NCBI RefSeq assembly: GCF_002813775.1
Contig: NZ_CP020370.1
Coordinates: 3,869,501-3,933,500 of the forward strand
Direction: 5' to 3'
DNA from: Candidatus Thiodictyon syntrophicum
GTDB taxonomy: Bacteria > Pseudomonadota > Gammaproteobacteria > Chromatiales > Chromatiaceae
Length of the DNA stretch: 64,000 bases
The notes under the pieces are model-generated. The model ran no database searches, was not told the DNA's origin, and saw only the letters and a list, made by a program, of their open reading frames with translations. Every line of letters begins with the position of its first letter. The first letter of the stretch is position 1. Made by a program: the position numbers and the translations under genes. Below, in pieces: positions 28,283 through 37,608 of the stretch.

Positions 28283-28340
28283 TGGTCCGCACAGCGGACC
28301 CTACGCGGCGCCGCGCCCGTAGGGTCCGCTGTGCGGACCA
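28283..28340. repeat. TGGTCCGCACAGCGGACCCT palindrome, full copy
   Basis: Both arms are perfect, separated by GCGGCGCCGCGC. Same family and layout as 20965-21020. It lies upstream of the Rpn copy start. Confidence 0.9.
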
Positions 28341-28409
28341 CTCAGGCATCCGCCGGCACCATGGCCAGAACGGGCTTGGGACCGGACCCCAGGCGGCTGC
28401 TGCCCGGGC

Positions 28410-28530
28410 GCACGAAGCGCCAGCTTGACCTCCAGCAGGCCGGGGGCGGCGAGCCAGGCAAGCGCATTGAGCCGGTCCTTGATCAGGGCGTCCTCGATCT
28501 CGGCTATGTCGCGGGCCAGGTCTTCGTCAT
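28410..28530 (-). pseudogene. fragment of PLD-helicase gene
   Basis: Minus-strand translation gives DIAEIEDALIKDRLNALAWL followed by AAPGLLEVKLALR, nearly identical to residues 95-130 of the truncated helicase at 23339-24781. Both ends are broken. It shows that a second helicase copy once stood beside the second Rpn copy, as the first does with the first. Confidence 0.8.
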
Positions 28531-28729
28531 GACCGGGGCCGCACACGCAGAGCGGCGCGGATCGCCCCCGGGTCCACTGCTCCGCCCTCGCCCGCCGACG
28601 CCCAGCCATTGCGTCGCTGCGCAAGGTGCGCAAGGTGCGCACGGCGCACCCTACCCCGATCGTCGGCCGCGGGCGCAACGACGATCGAGGCCGCGGTGCC
28701 CAGGGCCCGTCCTGCCGCCGGTCGCGCAC

Positions 28730-28766
28730 AAAAAAGCGGGACCGGGCAAAGGCCCAGTCCCGCTTT
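28730..28766 (-). terminator. intrinsic terminator of aceA
   Basis: In the direction of aceA the RNA would read AAAGCGGGACTGGGCC-UUU-GGCCC-type hairpin followed by six U residues. The stem pairs AAGCGGGACTGGGC with GCCCGGTCCCGCTT, one of the clearest factor-independent terminators in the window. Confidence 0.88.
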
Positions 28767-28802
28767 GAATTCCCCGGCCTTCCCTGGCCGGCACCGATCA
28801 GA

Positions 28803-30110
28803 TCAGTGGAATTGCTCTTCTTCAGTCGACCCGGTAAGCGCGGTGACCGAGGAGTGACCGCCCTGGATGACGGTGGTCACGTCGTCGAAATAGCCGACAC
28901 CGACCTCCTGTTGATGGGAGACGAAGGTGTAGCCGCGCTCGCGGGCTTCAAACTCGCGTTCCTGAACCTTCTCGACGTAGTGCTTCATGCCCTGGCCGCG
29001 GGCATAGTCATAGGCCAGGTCGAACATGTTGTACCACATGTTGTGGATACCGGCCAGGGTGATGAACTGGTACTTGTAACCCAGATCGGCCAGCCCTTCC
29101 TGGAAGCTCGCGATGTCCTTGTCGTTCAGGTTCTTCTTCCAGTTGAAGGAGGGCGAGCAGTTATAGGCCAGGAGCTTGTTGGGATTGGCCTTGAGCAGCT
29201 CGTCGGCGAACTCCTTGGCAAAGCCCAGGTCCGGGGTCTCGGTCTCGCACCACACCAGATCAGCATAGGGGGCATAGGCCAGGCCGCGGCTGATCGCCTG
29301 CTCACCGCCGTTGCGCACCACATAGAAGCCCTCGTCGGAGCGGGCGCCGGTGAGGAAGGGCTTGTCGTTGGGGTCGACATCGTTGGTCAGGAGGTTGGCG
29401 GCCTTGGCGTCGGTGCGGGCCAGGAGCAGCGTGGGCACGCCCATGACATCGGAGGCCAGGCGCGCGGCGATCAGCTTCTCGACCGCCTCGCGGGTGGGCA
29501 CCAGGACCTTGCCGCCCATGTGGCCGCACTTCTTGACGGCGGCGAGCTGGTCCTCGAAGTGGACCCCGGCGGCGCCGGCGACGATCATGTTCTTCATCAA
29601 CTCGAAGGCGTTGAGCACGCCGCCGAAACCGGCCTCGGCATCCGCCACGATGGGCAGGAAGTAATCGATGAAATCCTTGTCGCCGGGGCCGATGCCGCGC
29701 GACCACTGGATCTCGTCGGCCCGCTTGAAGGTGTTGTTGATGCGACGCACCATGGTCGGGACCGAGTCATAGGCATAGAGCGACTGGTCAGGGTACATGG
29801 TCTCGGAGGTGTTGCCGTCGGCGGCCACCTGCCAGCCGGAGAGATAGATGGCCTCGATCCCGGCCTTGGCCTGCTGCATGGCCTGACCGGCGGTGATGGC
29901 GCCCATGCAGTTGACATAGCCCTTCTTGGAGCCGCCGCGTACCAGTTCCCACAACCGCTCCGCACCGCGCTGGGCGAGCGTGTGCTCGGGTTGAACACTG
30001 CCGCGCAGACGCACCACGTCGGCGGCCTTGTAGCCGCGCTTCACATCCGTCCAACGCGGGTTCTCTGCCCAGTCCATTTCCAGAGCCTTGATTTGTTCGT
30101 CGCGGGTCAT
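28803..30110 (-). CDS. aceA: isocitrate lyase
   Basis: Splits isocitrate to glyoxylate and succinate, the first step of the glyoxylate bypass, allowing growth on acetate. It is 435 residues, the usual bacterial length. The active-site loop is [14 protein letters not shown] with the catalytic Cys; metal and substrate residues are visible in [16 protein letters not shown] and [22 protein letters not shown] is also conserved. No malate synthase or AceK gene is adjacent. It is followed by a strong terminator and preceded by a 300-base region holding a palindrome, so it is likely monocistronic and regulated. Confidence 0.97.
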   Translation of the reverse strand: MTRDEQIKALEMDWAENPRWTDVKRGYKAADVVRLRGSVQPEHTLAQRGAERLWELVRGGSKKGYVNCMGAITAGQAMQQAKAGIEAIYLSGWQVAADGNTSETMYPDQSLYAYDSVPTMVRRINNTFKRADEIQWSRGIGPGDKDFIDYFLPIVADAEAGFGGVLNAFELMKNMIVAGAAGVHFEDQLAAVKKCGHMGGKVLVPTREAVEKLIAARLASDVMGVPTLLLARTDAKAANLLTNDVDPNDKPFLTGARSDEGFYVVRNGGEQAISRGLAYAPYADLVWCETETPDLGFAKEFADELLKANPNKLLAYNCSPSFNWKKNLNDKDIASFQEGLADLGYKYQFITLAGIHNMWYNMFDLAYDYARGQGMKHYVEKVQEREFEARERGYTFVSHQQEVGVGYFDDVTTVIQGGHSSVTALTGSTEEEQFH

Positions 30111-30413
30111 GTGGTAACTCTCTTGAAGTGGTGGAAAAACCGGAAACTGCCTGCCTCGCCTCGCCCCCGGCGGGTCCCGCTGCCTGTTCGCGCGGGCCTT
30201 GTTCTTATTTACCGACCAAATATGTCGGTCTTAATCACGCAAATTACCGGGCTGGAGCGGATTTGACGAACCAATTCTACTAATAGTCAGTATTGGTGTT
30301 GCCAAGGGTCGGTGCGAGCGTCGATGATTAGCGGCTGAACACCACGGCGGCACCGTCGTCGACCGCCCGGGAGCCCCCGCGACTCCCCGCCCCCAGCCAC
30401 AGGAACCCCAGCG
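30111..30413. promoter_or_regulatory. aceA/pdxH divergent control region
   Basis: Contains both promoters and the palindrome ACCGAC-N7-GTCGGT at 30211-30229. The region 30215-30300 is AT-rich relative to the surroundings. No exact -35/-10 pair was assigned. Confidence 0.5.
30211..30229. promoter_or_regulatory. candidate operator upstream of aceA
   Basis: Dyad ACCGAC-CAAATAT-GTCGGT, about 100 bases upstream of the aceA start. The spacing and 6-bp arms fit a dimeric regulator site; which regulator is unknown. Confidence 0.45.
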
Positions 30414-31058
30414 ATGAATGTGAACCCGGAAGCCTTCCGCACCGCCGCCATGGCCCAGGGGCTGGGCGAGGCGGACCTGAACCCGGACCCGGTGCTCCAG
30501 TTCCAGCACTGGTACGAAGACGCCATCGCCCAGGACCTGCCGGAGCCCAACGCCATGAGCCTGGCGACGGTCGATGCCGACGGCCAGCCCTACCTGCGCA
30601 CCGTGCTGCTCAAGCTCTACGACCGGGCGGGCTTCGTCTTCTTCACCAACTACGACAGCCGCAAGTCGCACCAGATCGGGACCAACCCGCGGGTCGCCCT
30701 GCTGTTCCCCTGGGTCGCCCTGGCCCGTCAGGTGCACATCACCGGCAGCGCCCGGCGCATCTCCACCACGGATTCGCTGCGTTACTTCGCCACCCGCCCG
30801 CGCGGCAGCCAGATCGGGGCCTGGGCCTCGCCCCAGAGCCGGGTCATCAGCTCGCGCTCCCTGCTGGAGCTGGAGGTGGCGGCGATGCAGCGGCGCTTTG
30901 CCGAGGGGGAGATCCCGCTGCCGGACTTCTGGGGCGGCTACCGGGTGGAGCCCACCGAGATCGAGTTCTGGCAGGGGCGCGACTGCCGGCTGCACGACCG
31001 CTTCCGCTACCGGCGTGCCGCGGGCGCGGACTGGACGGTGGAGCGCCTGGCGCCCTGA
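30414..31058 (+). CDS. pdxH: pyridoxamine/pyridoxine 5'-phosphate oxidase
   Basis: FMN-dependent final step of pyridoxal phosphate synthesis and salvage. It is 214 residues with FQHWYEDAIAQDLPEPNAMSLATVDADGQP, RTVLLKLYDRAGFVFFTNYDSRKSHQI (FMN phosphate and ring binding), ALARQVHITGSARRIS-type motif and the C-terminal PDFWGGYRVEPTEIEFWQGRDCRLHDRF signature. A GGAACCCCAGCG segment precedes the ATG. It is divergent from aceA. Confidence 0.97.
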   Translation: MNVNPEAFRTAAMAQGLGEADLNPDPVLQFQHWYEDAIAQDLPEPNAMSLATVDADGQPYLRTVLLKLYDRAGFVFFTNYDSRKSHQIGTNPRVALLFPWVALARQVHITGSARRISTTDSLRYFATRPRGSQIGAWASPQSRVISSRSLLELEVAAMQRRFAEGEIPLPDFWGGYRVEPTEIEFWQGRDCRLHDRFRYRRAAGADWTVERLAP

Positions 31059-31151
31059 GCGCACCCCGCGGCTTGCCCGAGCGCGCGGACTCCGGGAGAA
31101 TCCGGGGCCAGTAGAAGCCGATCGCGATCACCAGCACCGGGAGACAGCACG

Positions 31152-32009
31152 ATGCGTTTGAACCACCCCTGGCGCACCGGCGCCCTGTCACTCCTTGCGC
31201 TCGGCGCCCTGGGCCTGATGCCGGGGGCGGCCCGGGCCGGTCTCACCGACTTCCAGACCTGGACCCAGGTGCAGGACCCGCCACACGTGAGTTTCACCGG
31301 CCTTGCGACCGCGACCGAGGTGACCCTGAGTGCCGACGGCGGACCAGTCCCCGGCGGGACCGATATCGGCTACCAGAGCGTCGACGGCAAGACCCCCGGC
31401 GTCTCCAGCCTGGGCTATGCCTTCAGCCCCGGCGCCGACTTTGCCTTGGCGATCGATTTCGCCATCACCTTCGGCAACAGTCCGGTCGGGTATCTGGGGC
31501 TCGGCTTCGGCATCGGGGAGGACAGCGACGGGACCGACTCAGCCGGGGCGGCGCTCCTGTTCAATAACGGCAATGCCCTGGGGATCTTCGGCGCCGCCGC
31601 GCGGGTCGACGACGTCAACCAGACCCCGCTGGCGCTTCCGGTACTGGCTTCTGCCAGCGGCAGCATGTTCGTAAGCTACCAGGCAACGAGCGGCAACGTG
31701 ACCTTGGGCGCGTCCCGCACCCAGGGTGTGTCCAATCCCACGGGCACCGGCACCTTCACCGGCATCCAGAACAACTGGGACGGCGGCAACCTCCTGGTCT
31801 CGTTCTTCCTGCGCAGCGACGGGTCCTTGGGCACACCCTGGCAGAGCGGCACGGCGCACGCGGTCTTCTCCAATCTGCGGGTGCTCTCCGGCACGCCCCT
31901 GGCCGTGCCCGCCCCGCCCCCGCTCGCGCTCCTCGCGCTCGGCCTCGCGGCGCTGGCCGTGCGGCGGCGGCCGGCGTCGAGCGCCGGGCAGCGGCGCCGG
32001 AGGGAGTAG
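31152..32009 (+). CDS. secreted protein with PEP-CTERM-like C-terminus
   Basis: A 285-residue exported protein. Signal peptide at residues 1-28 (LSLLALGALGLMPGAARA). The mature part is a beta-rich, Gly/Ser/Thr-rich domain (GYLGLGFGIGEDSDGTDSAG, VDDVNQTPLALPVLASASGS) resembling those of other PEP-CTERM proteins. The end, LAVPAPPPLALLALGLAALAV followed by RRRP, has a Pro-rich motif, hydrophobic segment and Arg cluster; the motif is VPAP rather than the canonical PEP. It probably joins the GDSL hydrolase at 19385 in an exosortase-dependent secretome. Specific role unknown. Confidence 0.8.
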   Translation: MRLNHPWRTGALSLLALGALGLMPGAARAGLTDFQTWTQVQDPPHVSFTGLATATEVTLSADGGPVPGGTDIGYQSVDGKTPGVSSLGYAFSPGADFALAIDFAITFGNSPVGYLGLGFGIGEDSDGTDSAGAALLFNNGNALGIFGAAARVDDVNQTPLALPVLASASGSMFVSYQATSGNVTLGASRTQGVSNPTGTGTFTGIQNNWDGGNLLVSFFLRSDGSLGTPWQSGTAHAVFSNLRVLSGTPLAVPAPPPLALLALGLAALAVRRRPASSAGQRRRRE

Positions 32010-32151
32010 GTCAGGTTGAACTGCGGCGGCTAGGACTGATGTTGTGTACTTCAAAGGCGCGCGATCGATCCCTGCCATGCGGGGCCCGGTCGCCTGCCGC
32101 CAGGCCGCGGCGCACGATGGCGCTGTCGCCAACCAGGACGACCAACCCAAA

Positions 32152-32535
32152 ATGATCAAGACACCACCGCGACCGGTCCTCTTCTACGATGGCGGCTGCC
32201 CCCTGTGCCGACGCGAGATCGCCCATTACCGCCGACTCGACCGGGACGGCGCGCTCGAGTGGGTGGACCTGCTGGCCGCGCCGGAGCGCCTGCGTCAGGT
32301 CGGACTCGACACCCGACAGGCCATGGCCCGGCTGCATGTCATCGATGTCGATGGCCGCTTGATCAGCGGCGTGGCCGGATTCGTCGCGATCTGGCGGCGG
32401 CTCCCCTACTATCGGCACCTGGCCCGGGTCGTGACCGGCCTGGGGCTGCTGCGCCCCCTGGACTGGGCCTACAGTCACTTCGCCGCCCGGCGTTTTCGCA
32501 GCCGGTGCAAGGCGGGCGTCTGCGGGGTCGGTTGA
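32152..32535 (+). CDS. DUF393 thiol-disulfide oxidoreductase-like protein
   Basis: A 127-residue DUF393 protein with the thioredoxin-like motif VLFYDGGCPLCRREIAHYRRLD at the start (CxxC at residues 17-20) and YYRHLARVV and YSHFAARRFRSRC later. The frame is open from 32044, but the family begins at the ATG at 32152. The preceding 36 codons are not like the family. Exact redox partner is unknown. Confidence 0.88.
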   Translation: MIKTPPRPVLFYDGGCPLCRREIAHYRRLDRDGALEWVDLLAAPERLRQVGLDTRQAMARLHVIDVDGRLISGVAGFVAIWRRLPYYRHLARVVTGLGLLRPLDWAYSHFAARRFRSRCKAGVCGVG

Positions 32536-32630
32536 GGGCGCCCGCTCATCCGGAGCAGTTCTCACGCAGAGGCGCAGAGGCGTTGCCCCGCGAGGTCCCC
32601 TCCGGACTTTCACGGTCAATCGGGGAATTG

Positions 32631-32768
32631 CTCTCACAAAGACACAAAGACACAAAGAAAAACAGATCATTGGAGGTGTTGGGCCGATCGCCGCCCAGGT
32701 GACTTCATCGACCGACATATCGCTTTGACGTTCTTTCTGATCTTTGTGTCTTTGTGTCTTTGTGAGAG
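32631..32768. repeat. CTCTCACAAAGACACAAAGA inverted repeat
   Basis: Arm CTCTCACAAAGACACAAAGA and extra bases (32631-32659) pairs with TCTTTGTGTCTTTGTGTCTT...GAGAG at 32741-32768, with about 80 bases between. This would give a long mRNA hairpin. Confidence 0.85.
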
Positions 32769-32821
32769 AACTACTCTTTCTTCGTTCAGCCGCGACGAGA
32801 CCGCGACGGCTTGCGCGGTCC

Positions 32822-32975
32822 GACCCCAACGGGGTCAGACATACCAGCCCAGGGCAACGCCCTGGGAGAGCGTCGTCTATTCGGGCCAGCCCTGAAAGGG
32901 CGTGACATAACGGCACAGACCCTGATGTCAGGCCCTTTCAGGGCTGGGCCCCGTCCCAGGGCCTTGCCCTCACTG
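32822..32975. repeat. GACCCCAACGGGGTC repeat with CAGCCCTGAAAGGGC hairpins
   Basis: A string of small palindromes: GACCCCAACGGGGTC, CCCAGGGCAACGCCCTGGG, GCCCTGAAAGGGC, and a mirror part CCCTTTCAGGGC. The first 90 bases match 57290-57380 between soeB and soeC. Confidence 0.85.
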
Positions 32976-32999
32976 CCATTAAGTTAAGCCGCACGGCTA

Positions 33000-33097
33000 C
33001 TGGGAGCGCCGCACCCCAGTGCGGCGCGGCCTCCGGCGAACCCACACCGGCGGGGTTTTCTGCGAGATCGCGCCGCACTGGGGTGCGGCGCTCCCAG
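33000..33097. repeat. CTGGGAGCGCCGCACCCCAG palindrome
   Basis: Long GC palindrome whose arms, about 29 bases, flank 40 bases including GGCGGGGTTTTC. Same family as the palindrome nested in MITE B at 15974-16066. Confidence 0.88.
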
Positions 33098-33126
33098 GCC
33101 TGGCCGGACTGGAAGTGGACCGGGGG

Positions 33127-36100
33127 TCAGGCCCCCGGCGGGCCCGCCTGCCGGTGGGCGCGCCCTTGGTCGAGCTCCTGCCCGAGCATCCGCGCCGGCT
33201 CCTGCGCCAGCACCAGGTCCCGCCACAGGGGGACCTGCCAGCGATAGCCGTCCCCCTCGCGCCCCACCAGGAAGGCGAGTTCCAGCCGGGTCAGTGACTC
33301 CTTGATCGACTCCGGCGCCACCTGGAGCCCGCCCAGCAGGTCCAGCACGTCCGCCAGCCGGAACCGCTCCCGCCCGATCAGCCCATAGACGATCACCCGG
33401 TCCAGCCGTGCCGCCGCCGGGTCCGCGGTCAGTTCCCCCCAGCCCTCCAGCGCGCTGCGCAGCGACCCGCTGGTCAGGGCACGTTCCAGGTCCGAGTCAT
33501 CGAGCACCCGCTGCGCGAGCCCGAGCCCCTGGAGCATCTGGTCGCACAGGATGGCGATCAGGTTGGCCCGCCCGCCGGTCCGCTCCAGGATGCGCTCCAC
33601 CATCCCCGTGTCGGCATAGGTCAGCCCCAGGGCCGCCATCGGCTTGGTCACCAGGTCCCGGCACGCCTCCGGCTCCAGTGCACCGATCTGGATGGTCTCG
33701 GCGAAGTTCTTGATCGGCGACTGATAGTCGAAGCTGGCGGAGCGGTACAGGCTCCAGAACCCGGCCAGGATGAAGTGGCAGCGGCCCTCGTCGCTCAGTG
33801 ACCGGAAGCCGTTCAGACAGGCATAGCCGCGGGCGGCGTCCGCGGCCACGAAGGCGTCCGCCTCGTCCAGCAGCAGCACCCGCCGGGTGCCGGGCGGTAC
33901 CTGCGCCAACTGCCGCAGCAGGTCCTGCAGGGGTGTCGCCATCGGCAGCCCCAGGGCGGCGGCGAGCCGGGACTCCATGCTTGCCTGGCCCACGGACAGA
34001 TAGCGGCAGTCGACGCCCTTGCGCCCATCAAAGCGGCGTTGCAGGGCCAGCAGCAGGCTCGACTTGCCGAGCTGGCGCCCGCCCACCAACAGATAATTGG
34101 CCAGGTCCCCGCGGTTGAGGATGTCCGACAGGATGCGGGTACGGCCGAAGAAGCCGGACTCCTTACGCACGCCGAGGCTCGTCTGGTACGGCGAGATGCG
34201 CGCTACCTTCACATAGCGTGCGATCAGGCGGGCGAAGGTGTCCACCGGCTCCGCGGCCAGCAGCAGGGCGGAGAGTTCGCCGTCCTGCGGCGCCACCCAC
34301 CAGGTCTCGGGGGAGCGGCAGCGGCGGCTGAGATCCGCGCACTGGTCGGGGTCGCGCCCGAGCACCAGACAGGGCCGGTCGCCGCCGGTGCCCAGCAGCG
34401 TCAGCACGTCCTGCGCCGGCCAGTCCGCGGGCGGGAAGGCCACCCGGCAGGCGTTCAGGTTCAGCGGAAAGCCGTCCCCGAGCGTCAACTCGAAGTGCTC
34501 CATGGCCCCACCGTCCCCCAGCCCTTCGAGCCGTTGCCAGCCCGCCCCCAGCCGCTCGGCCAGCCAGCGTACCTGCCCCTCCGGCGACTCGCCGCGGAAC
34601 CGGATCGCCCGGTCCAGCCAGCGCCCCTGCACCCCGCCGGCCGCGAGCACAGCGCCGAGCCGGCGGGTGCGCCGCAGCAGGGTGCGCGCCCGCTCCAACT
34701 GACCGAGCCCGAGCCCGGCCAGGGCGGCCGGGTCCGCGGCCAACCGGCGGGTCAGCGGGTGGGTGTATTGGCGCAGCGACCAGAGCAGCGCGGACAGGGT
34801 CAGGACCAGCGCGGCGAGTCCGGCATAGAGCTGCCAGGGCGGGGTGGGCAGGCGGATCGGCCGGTCGGCGAAGGTCCAGTCGTGGGGCGGATAGGAGCGC
34901 TCATCGACGACCAGGGTCAGGCGGCTGTCCTTGTCCACCCGGGCGCCCTTGGGCAGCGCGAAGGAGAGCGGTAGATCGGCGCCCGCCTTGACCAGGGGCT
35001 GGCTCTGACGCGGGAGGTCCGCGGCGAGGCCGGTCAGATGGGCGCGCACCTCCGCCTGCTCCAGGTCCTGACCGCCGCCGTTGCGCAGCCTCACCGAGAC
35101 GGCCGGGGCGTCTCCCGGGACCAGTTCGGGCTCCGCCGCGACGACGATCCCCGGGGCCGTGGCGCGTATCGGGACTTCGACGGCTCCCGCGGTCCCGTGG
35201 GCGTGGTCCAGTTGGAGCCGCAGCCGGCCCGTGTGGGCTTGCGGGTCGGTCCAGGCGGCGAGATAGGAGACCTGGCCGGTGAGGTCGACCGACTGACCGG
35301 GGTCGAGACGCGGATGGACCGGCGGCGGAATATAGAGCAAGGGGTCGCCCAGGTCGCGCGCTTGGCGGATGCGCAGCCAATAGGCAGGGACCGAGCCCTG
35401 GTTGACGATGCGGACGCTGACCTCGGTGGAGCGGCCGTCGCCGGTGGCTAGGTCCGAAACGGGCCTTCCCCTTTCGAGTGCGTAGAACTCCAGGCGGGCG
35501 GGCTCGGCGCCGGCTGGCGGGGGCACCGGGGTCAGGAGACCGTTGGCCCCCTTGCGAACCAACAGCGAGCCGTTGTCATGCCGCCAACAGCGCCCCTCGG
35601 CGGGTCGGCAGGCGACCCATGCCCCATCGCGACCGCTGGCCAGGATCGCATTGCAGACTCCCGATTTCGGGTCCCACAGGCGCACCGTCTTGTCGCCCGA
35701 GGTGCTGGCGAGCAGGCGCCCGTCGGGGCTGAAGGCGACCCAATCCCCGTGCCCCTCCAGGGTGCGCACCGCCGCCCCCGTGGCCAGGTCCCAGAGGCGC
35801 ACCGTGTTGTCCGAGGCGCTGGCGAGTAGGCGCCCGTCAGGGCTGAAGGCGACCATCTCCCCTTGCTTCTTCAGGGTGCGCACCACCGCCCCGGTGGCAG
35901 GGTCCCATAGACGCACCGTCTCGTCCCACGAGGCGCTGGCGAGCAGACGCCCGTGGGGGCTGAAAGCGATCGCTTTAACCTCGTCCTTCCCCCGTTCCCG
36001 CAGATGCGGGTCACCATAATATGGGGAGCCCTCCAGGATGCGCACGGCCCCCCCCGTAGCCGGGTCCCACAGGCGCACCGTGTTGTCATCCGAGGCGCTG

Positions 36101-37608
36101 GCGAGTCGGCGTCCGTCGGGGCTGAAGGCGACCGCGTTGACCACATCCCCGTGACCCTCCAGGGTGCGCACCGCCACCCCCGTGGCCGGGTCCCACAGGC
36201 GCACCGTGTTATCCTCCGAGGCGCTGGCGAGCCGGCGTCCGTCGGGACTGAAGGCGACCGCGGTGACCTGATTCCCGTGCCCCTCCAGGCTGCGCACGGC
36301 CGCCCCCGTGGCCGAGTCCCACAGGCGCACAGCGTTGTCATACGAGGCACTACTAGCGAGTAGCCGTCCGTCGGGGCTGAACGCGACCCCGGTGACCCAA
36401 TCCCCGTGCCCCTCCAGGGTGCGCACGACCGCCGCGGTGGCCGGATCCCACAGGCACACCGGATTGACTCCCGAGGCGCTGGCAAGCAAGCGCCCATCGG
36501 GGCTGAAGGCGACCGCGTTGACCCAATCCCCGTGCCCCTCCAGGGTGCGCACCACCGCCCCCGTGGCCGGGTCCCACAGGCTCACCATATCCCTCGAGGC
36601 GCTGGCGATCAGGCGCCCGTCGGGGCTGAAGGCCACCACGGTGACCGAACTCCCGTGCCCCTCCAGGGTGCGCACTGCTGCGCCCGTGGCCGGGTCCCAC
36701 AGGCGCACGGTGTTGTCGCGCGAGGCGCCAGCGAGCAGGCGCCCATCGGGGCTGAAGGCGATAGCACCGACCGGCGCGTTATCTCCCGCGAGATTTCTTA
36801 CTGTCGGGCCCGTGGTCAGTTCCCACTGGCGGACGCTCGTACCCGCGGAGGTGCTCGCGAGGAGGCGCCCATCGGGGCTGAAGGCGACCGCGGTGACCTC
36901 TCGCTGCCACACCGCGCCTTTAGGCGCCCCAGTGGCCGGGCTCCAGAGCCACACGGTGCCGTCGTCCGACACGCTTACCAACTGGTCCCCGTCGGGGCTG
37001 AAGGCGACCTTGACCTCGACATAAACGACGCGAAGAACGTCAAACCCTATAGGTCCCTCCGTGGGCTCGGTATACACCGTGCAGTCCTGCCCGAGGCACG
37101 CCCCCGTGGCCGGGTCCCAGAGGCGCACGGTGCCGTCTCGCGAGGCGCCTGCGAGCACGCGCCCGTCGGGGCTGAAGGTGATCGCTTCGTCCGTTTCCTG
37201 ATACCGCTCTAGGGCACGCACGAGCGCGCCGGTGGCCGGGTCCCACAGGCGCACGCGATCCCGGGACGCGCTCGCCAGCAGCCGTCCGTCGGGGCTGAAG
37301 GCGACCGCAGTGACCGAATACCCGTCCCCTTCCAGGGTGCGCACGGCCGCGCCCGTGGCCGGGTCCCAGAGGTAAACCACGTCACCCGAACCACTGGCGA
37401 GCAGACGCCCGTCGGGGCTGAAGGCAACCGCGCTGACCACCTCTTGCGGCATAATCCCAGCAATGACCCCTTCCGGATCATCGATCACCTCCCCCTCCGC
37501 CACCAGCGGCAGAAAATCCCCAGCCGCCAGGCCGCGCGCCAGGCACAAGAGCAAGAGCCCCCACCACCCAAGCCCCAGCCGCCGCCAAAGCCCCCCCGCC
37601 CGGCTCAT
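33127..37608 (-). CDS. WD40-repeat membrane protein with cytoplasmic P-loop NTPase
   Basis: A 1,493-residue protein with a layered layout. A Sec signal peptide (WWGLLLLCLARGLAA, residues about 15-29) leads into 14 WD40 repeats (residues about 55-670), counted from VAFSPDGRLLASAS and VRLWDPATGA units, enough for two seven-bladed propellers. A CARDB-like beta domain follows (700-890), then one membrane helix (LYAGLAALVLTLSALLWSL, about 923-950). The cytoplasmic part carries a STAND/AAA-like NTPase: Walker A GGRQLGKSS near 1178 and Walker B RVLLLDEADAF. The start at 37608 overlaps the TIR gene stop (ATGA). The propellers should lie in the periplasm and sense or bind something there. Confidence 0.85.
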   Translation of the reverse strand: MSRAGGLWRRLGLGWWGLLLLCLARGLAAGDFLPLVAEGEVIDDPEGVIAGIMPQEVVSAVAFSPDGRLLASGSGDVVYLWDPATGAAVRTLEGDGYSVTAVAFSPDGRLLASASRDRVRLWDPATGALVRALERYQETDEAITFSPDGRVLAGASRDGTVRLWDPATGACLGQDCTVYTEPTEGPIGFDVLRVVYVEVKVAFSPDGDQLVSVSDDGTVWLWSPATGAPKGAVWQREVTAVAFSPDGRLLASTSAGTSVRQWELTTGPTVRNLAGDNAPVGAIAFSPDGRLLAGASRDNTVRLWDPATGAAVRTLEGHGSSVTVVAFSPDGRLIASASRDMVSLWDPATGAVVRTLEGHGDWVNAVAFSPDGRLLASASGVNPVCLWDPATAAVVRTLEGHGDWVTGVAFSPDGRLLASSASYDNAVRLWDSATGAAVRSLEGHGNQVTAVAFSPDGRRLASASEDNTVRLWDPATGVAVRTLEGHGDVVNAVAFSPDGRRLASASDDNTVRLWDPATGGAVRILEGSPYYGDPHLRERGKDEVKAIAFSPHGRLLASASWDETVRLWDPATGAVVRTLKKQGEMVAFSPDGRLLASASDNTVRLWDLATGAAVRTLEGHGDWVAFSPDGRLLASTSGDKTVRLWDPKSGVCNAILASGRDGAWVACRPAEGRCWRHDNGSLLVRKGANGLLTPVPPPAGAEPARLEFYALERGRPVSDLATGDGRSTEVSVRIVNQGSVPAYWLRIRQARDLGDPLLYIPPPVHPRLDPGQSVDLTGQVSYLAAWTDPQAHTGRLRLQLDHAHGTAGAVEVPIRATAPGIVVAAEPELVPGDAPAVSVRLRNGGGQDLEQAEVRAHLTGLAADLPRQSQPLVKAGADLPLSFALPKGARVDKDSRLTLVVDERSYPPHDWTFADRPIRLPTPPWQLYAGLAALVLTLSALLWSLRQYTHPLTRRLAADPAALAGLGLGQLERARTLLRRTRRLGAVLAAGGVQGRWLDRAIRFRGESPEGQVRWLAERLGAGWQRLEGLGDGGAMEHFELTLGDGFPLNLNACRVAFPPADWPAQDVLTLLGTGGDRPCLVLGRDPDQCADLSRRCRSPETWWVAPQDGELSALLLAAEPVDTFARLIARYVKVARISPYQTSLGVRKESGFFGRTRILSDILNRGDLANYLLVGGRQLGKSSLLLALQRRFDGRKGVDCRYLSVGQASMESRLAAALGLPMATPLQDLLRQLAQVPPGTRRVLLLDEADAFVAADAARGYACLNGFRSLSDEGRCHFILAGFWSLYRSASFDYQSPIKNFAETIQIGALEPEACRDLVTKPMAALGLTYADTGMVERILERTGGRANLIAILCDQMLQGLGLAQRVLDDSDLERALTSGSLRSALEGWGELTADPAAARLDRVIVYGLIGRERFRLADVLDLLGGLQVAPESIKESLTRLELAFLVGREGDGYRWQVPLWRDLVLAQEPARMLGQELDQGRAHRQAGPPGA

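Larger units (their letters stand above)
32536..33126. other. gene-free repeat block
   Basis: Nearly 600 bases without a gene, between convergent genes (DUF393 plus, WD40 minus). It consists of three palindromic repeat families in tandem (32631-32768, 32822-32975 and 33000-33097), all found elsewhere in this window or typical of dispersed families. Confidence 0.8.

Noticed and set aside
28626-30266. A 546-codon open frame on the plus strand
   Set aside because: Antisense to aceA and its terminator; no motif and low-complexity composition.
35600-37450. Regularly spaced near-identical direct repeats that could suggest CRISPR
   Set aside because: The period is about 120-130 bases and each unit encodes a WD40 blade (AFSPDGR ... 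LWDPATGA) in one frame; there are no spacers.
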